A stretch of 8,522 bases of DNA from Thiobacillus sp. (GTDB taxonomy: Bacteria; Pseudomonadota; Gammaproteobacteria; Burkholderiales; Thiobacillaceae), in contig DONB01000226.1 in the NCBI GenBank assembly GCA_003510325.1, positions 6,905 through 15,426 on the forward strand. Reading direction: 5' to 3'. The notes beneath the pieces are model-generated. The model was given only the letters and a program-made list of their open reading frames with translations. It was not told where the DNA came from and ran no database searches. This document shows positions 6,759 through 8,522 of this stretch, piece by piece (positions within the stretch are counted from its first letter, which is position 1; each line of letters begins with the position of its first letter). Both the position numbers and the translations under genes were made by a program.

Positions 6759-7775
6759 ATGCAGAACCTCGCAGCAATCTGGCTTTCGCTGCTCGCCTGT
6801 CTTGCCGTGATCGGCGTTGCGGGTGTGCGGCTTTCGCGCTACGGCGACATCATCGCCGAGAAGAGCGGCATGAGCCGTGGATGGGTGGGCTTGATCCTGC
6901 TGGCCACGGTGACGTCGCTTCCTGAACTGGTCACCGGGCTGTCTGCGGTGACGGTCGCCAACGTGCCGGATATCGCGGTGGGCGACATCATGGGAAGCTG
7001 CGTATTCAATTTGCTCATTATCGTGGCGCTGGATTTTCTCTACCGCAAGGAATCCGTCTACACGCGTGCGCGTCAAGGCAACGTGCTGTCTGCCGGCTAT
7101 GGCATCGCCCTGATCGGTTTCGCCGGTTTCAACCTGCTGCTGTATCGCGCAGGGGCATTTCCATCCCTCGGCCATGTGGGCCTCTACACGCCTGTCATCC
7201 TGCTGCTGTACGGGTTGGCCATGCGTTCGCTCTACCGTTACGAGCAGGCGCAGGTCAGCGAGTATGTGGAAGATCGCGTCGAGCTTTATCTGGATACGAC
7301 CCTGAAACAGGCGGTGCAGGGCTACGCCATGGCCGCAGTTGCCGTGGTGGCGGCCGGCATCTGGCTGCCCTTTATCGCCAGGGATCTGGCCGTGGTCATG
7401 GCCTGGCAACAAAGCTTCGTGGGCACGCTGTTTGTCGCCGCAATCACGTCCGCCCCCGAGGTCGTGGTGACGGTGTCCGCCCTGCGCATGGGCGCGGTTG
7501 ATCTGGCGATCGGCAACCTGTTCGGCAGCAACCTGTTCAATATCGCCATTCTCGCGATCGACGATCTGGCGTATCTGCCTGGTCCGCTGCTGGCCGATGT
7601 CTCGCTGACCCACGCAACCTCGGCCTTTTCCGCCATGATGATGAGCGGCCTGGCGGTGGTCGGTCTGGTACTGCGGCCGCCTTCCCGCGTCTTTCGTACA
7701 GTCAGCTGGATCAGCCTGCTGCTGCTCGTCATCTACCTGCTGAACACCCTGTTCCTCTATCTCTATGGCAACTGA
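6759..7775 (+). CDS. CaCA-family calcium/cation exchanger (sodium:calcium antiporter type)
   Basis: A 338-residue integral membrane protein with two homologous alpha-repeats, the mark of the calcium:cation antiporter superfamily. Repeat 1 has T52-S-L-P-E56 and G79-S-C-V-F-N84. Repeat 2 has T230-S-A-P-E234 and G256-S-N-L-F-N261. About ten helices are expected. A hydrophilic, partly acidic loop at about 158-188 (RYEQAQVSEYVEDRVELYLD) separates the two halves. Such proteins expel Ca2+ or related cations in exchange for Na+ or H+. Both acidic ion ligands (E56, E234) are present. Compared with the archaeal NCX_Mj, the aspartate of repeat 2 is asparagine here (N261). The start at ATG 6759 gives a first helix in the normal place; the frame is open further upstream, but that extension does not look like a transporter. 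Only a distant GGGAG (6737-6741) precedes it, so the start is somewhat uncertain. The stop lies inside the start region of the next gene. Confidence 0.92.
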   Translation: MQNLAAIWLSLLACLAVIGVAGVRLSRYGDIIAEKSGMSRGWVGLILLATVTSLPELVTGLSAVTVANVPDIAVGDIMGSCVFNLLIIVALDFLYRKESVYTRARQGNVLSAGYGIALIGFAGFNLLLYRAGAFPSLGHVGLYTPVILLLYGLAMRSLYRYEQAQVSEYVEDRVELYLDTTLKQAVQGYAMAAVAVVAAGIWLPFIARDLAVVMAWQQSFVGTLFVAAITSAPEVVVTVSALRMGAVDLAIGNLFGSNLFNIAILAIDDLAYLPGPLLADVSLTHATSAFSAMMMSGLAVVGLVLRPPSRVFRTVSWISLLLLVIYLLNTLFLYLYGN

Positions 7776-8522
7776 GCGCAGCGAACCGCACTGGCATTGC
7801 CTCGACAGCGGGGCGGCCGCTGCGCAACTGGAGAGCGACCTCAGCGCGGGGCTGACCGCCGATGCGGCTGCAAGACGGCTTGAAGAGGCCGGCCCCAACG
7901 CGCTGCCGGAGGCCGGCCGGCGCCACCCGCTCGCCATGCTGGCGTCGCAGTTCACCGATTTCATGATACTGGTGCTGATTGCCGCGGCCATCATCGCCGG
8001 CATCATCGGCGACGTGCAGGACACCATCGCCATCGCGGTCATCGTGTTCCTCAACGGCATCCTCGGCTTTGTCCAGGAATTCCGAGCCGAGCGCGCGATG
8101 GCGGCGCTCAGGCAGATGGCCAGCCCGCGGGCGCGTGTGATCCGCGACGGCCAGCCCAGCCTGATCGATGCAAGCGATCTGGTGCCCGGCGACCTGGTGG
8201 AGCTGGAAGCCGGCAACATCCTGCCGGCCGACCTGAGACTGACCGAACTGGCCTCGCTCAAGGTCGACGAATCCGCGCTCACCGGCGAATCACAGCCGGT
8301 TGAAAAGCAACTCGAGACGTTGCACCCGACCGACCTGCCGCTCGGCGACCGTCTCAACCTGGCCTACAAGGGAACGGTGGCGACCTATGGCCGCGCGCGC
8401 GGCCTGGTGGTGGCGACCGGCATGCAGACCGAGCTGGGGAAGATCGCCGCGCTGTTGTCCGGCGAATCCGGCAAAACGCCGCTGCAAAAGCGCCTGGCTC
8501 GCTTCGGCCGGAATCTGGCGAT
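7765..8522 (+). CDS. P2A-type (calcium-type) cation ATPase, N-terminal part cut by window edge
   Basis: From ATG 7765 the frame stays open for 252 codons plus two bases to the right edge. Residues about 8-50 form the cation-ATPase N-terminal domain (HWHCLDSGAAAAQLESDLSA and onward, with GPNALPE). M1 and M2 are at about 62-82 and 86-104, ending in FVQEFRAERAMAALRQM. The actuator domain follows with DLVPGDLVELEAGNILPADL (138-157) and the dephosphorylation motif TGES (173-176). The window ends before the phosphorylation motif, the nucleotide domain and the helices that determine ion choice. The sequence resembles bacterial calcium pumps of the P2A class, and the neighbouring CaCA exchanger fits, but Ca2+ specificity is inferred. 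The ATG lies 11 nt inside the end of the exchanger gene in another frame, with no good Shine-Dalgarno, so translation is probably coupled. It is a homologue of the ATPase at 3070-5853 but clearly diverged, not a recent duplicate. Confidence 0.9.
   Translation, partial: MATERSEPHWHCLDSGAAAAQLESDLSAGLTADAAARRLEEAGPNALPEAGRRHPLAMLASQFTDFMILVLIAAAIIAGIIGDVQDTIAIAVIVFLNGILGFVQEFRAERAMAALRQMASPRARVIRDGQPSLIDASDLVPGDLVELEAGNILPADLRLTELASLKVDESALTGESQPVEKQLETLHPTDLPLGDRLNLAYKGTVATYGRARGLVVATGMQTELGKIAALLSGESGKTPLQKRLARFGRNLA

Noticed and set aside
6363..8357. A 664-codon open frame on the minus strand opposite the exchanger and second ATPase
   Set aside because: It spans three well-supported plus-strand genes (the DUF2062 end, the exchanger and the ATPase), is low-complexity in composition, and shows no recognisable domain.
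3070..8522. The two P-type ATPases as a recent inverted duplication
   Set aside because: They share domain order and motifs such as TGES and PGD, but most other residues differ, as do the N-terminal regions. They are old paralogues or independent acquisitions, not a recent copy.
1..8522. CRISPR arrays, tRNA or rRNA genes, insertion sequences, toxin-antitoxin or phage-defence genes
   Set aside because: I found no regularly spaced repeats, no recognisable RNA gene, no transposase and no defence-type domain. The window is occupied by transport, stress and redox genes.

Overview
This is a GC-rich window with strong third-position G/C preference, densely packed with genes and free of rRNA, tRNA, CRISPR or insertion sequences that I can recognise. 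The gene content and protein style (a SoxW-like periplasmic thioredoxin, a KefB/YbaL-type antiporter, a DUF2062 protein, P2-type cation ATPases) suggest a Gram-negative proteobacterium. A betaproteobacterium such as a Thiobacillus-like or other Nitrosomonadales/Rhodocyclales organism is my best guess, but this is inferred from protein style only.

Minus strand, right to left: a P2-type cation-transporting ATPase (3070-5853), a CPA2 monovalent cation:proton antiporter with a C-terminal NAD-binding RCK domain (1392-3065), and a tandem-domain universal stress protein (502-1395). The first gap is 4 nt and the second junction is a 4-nt stop/start overlap, so these three genes almost certainly form one operon. 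A GC-rich hairpin follows the stress protein stop codon. After it, with its own Shine-Dalgarno, comes a secreted thioredoxin-like protein (421 to beyond base 1) that runs off the left edge.

Plus strand, left to right: a small DUF2062 membrane protein (6020-6571), a CaCA-family calcium/cation exchanger (6759-7775), and the first 252 codons of a second P2-type ATPase (7765 to beyond 8522), which overlaps the exchanger gene by 11 nt. The two gene sets diverge from a 166-nt intergenic region (5854-6019). That region holds a perfect 8-bp inverted repeat just upstream of the first ATPase's ribosome binding site.

Taken together, the window looks like a cation-homeostasis island. Each strand pairs an ATP-driven pump with a secondary exchanger, and one set carries a nucleotide-binding stress protein. 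None of the individual families is new. The points most worth following are the mirrored pump/exchanger layout, the apparent loss of two canonical calcium ligands in the complete ATPase, the D-to-N change at the ion site of the CaCA exchanger, the coupling of the stress protein to the antiporter, and the likely TTG start of the ATPase.
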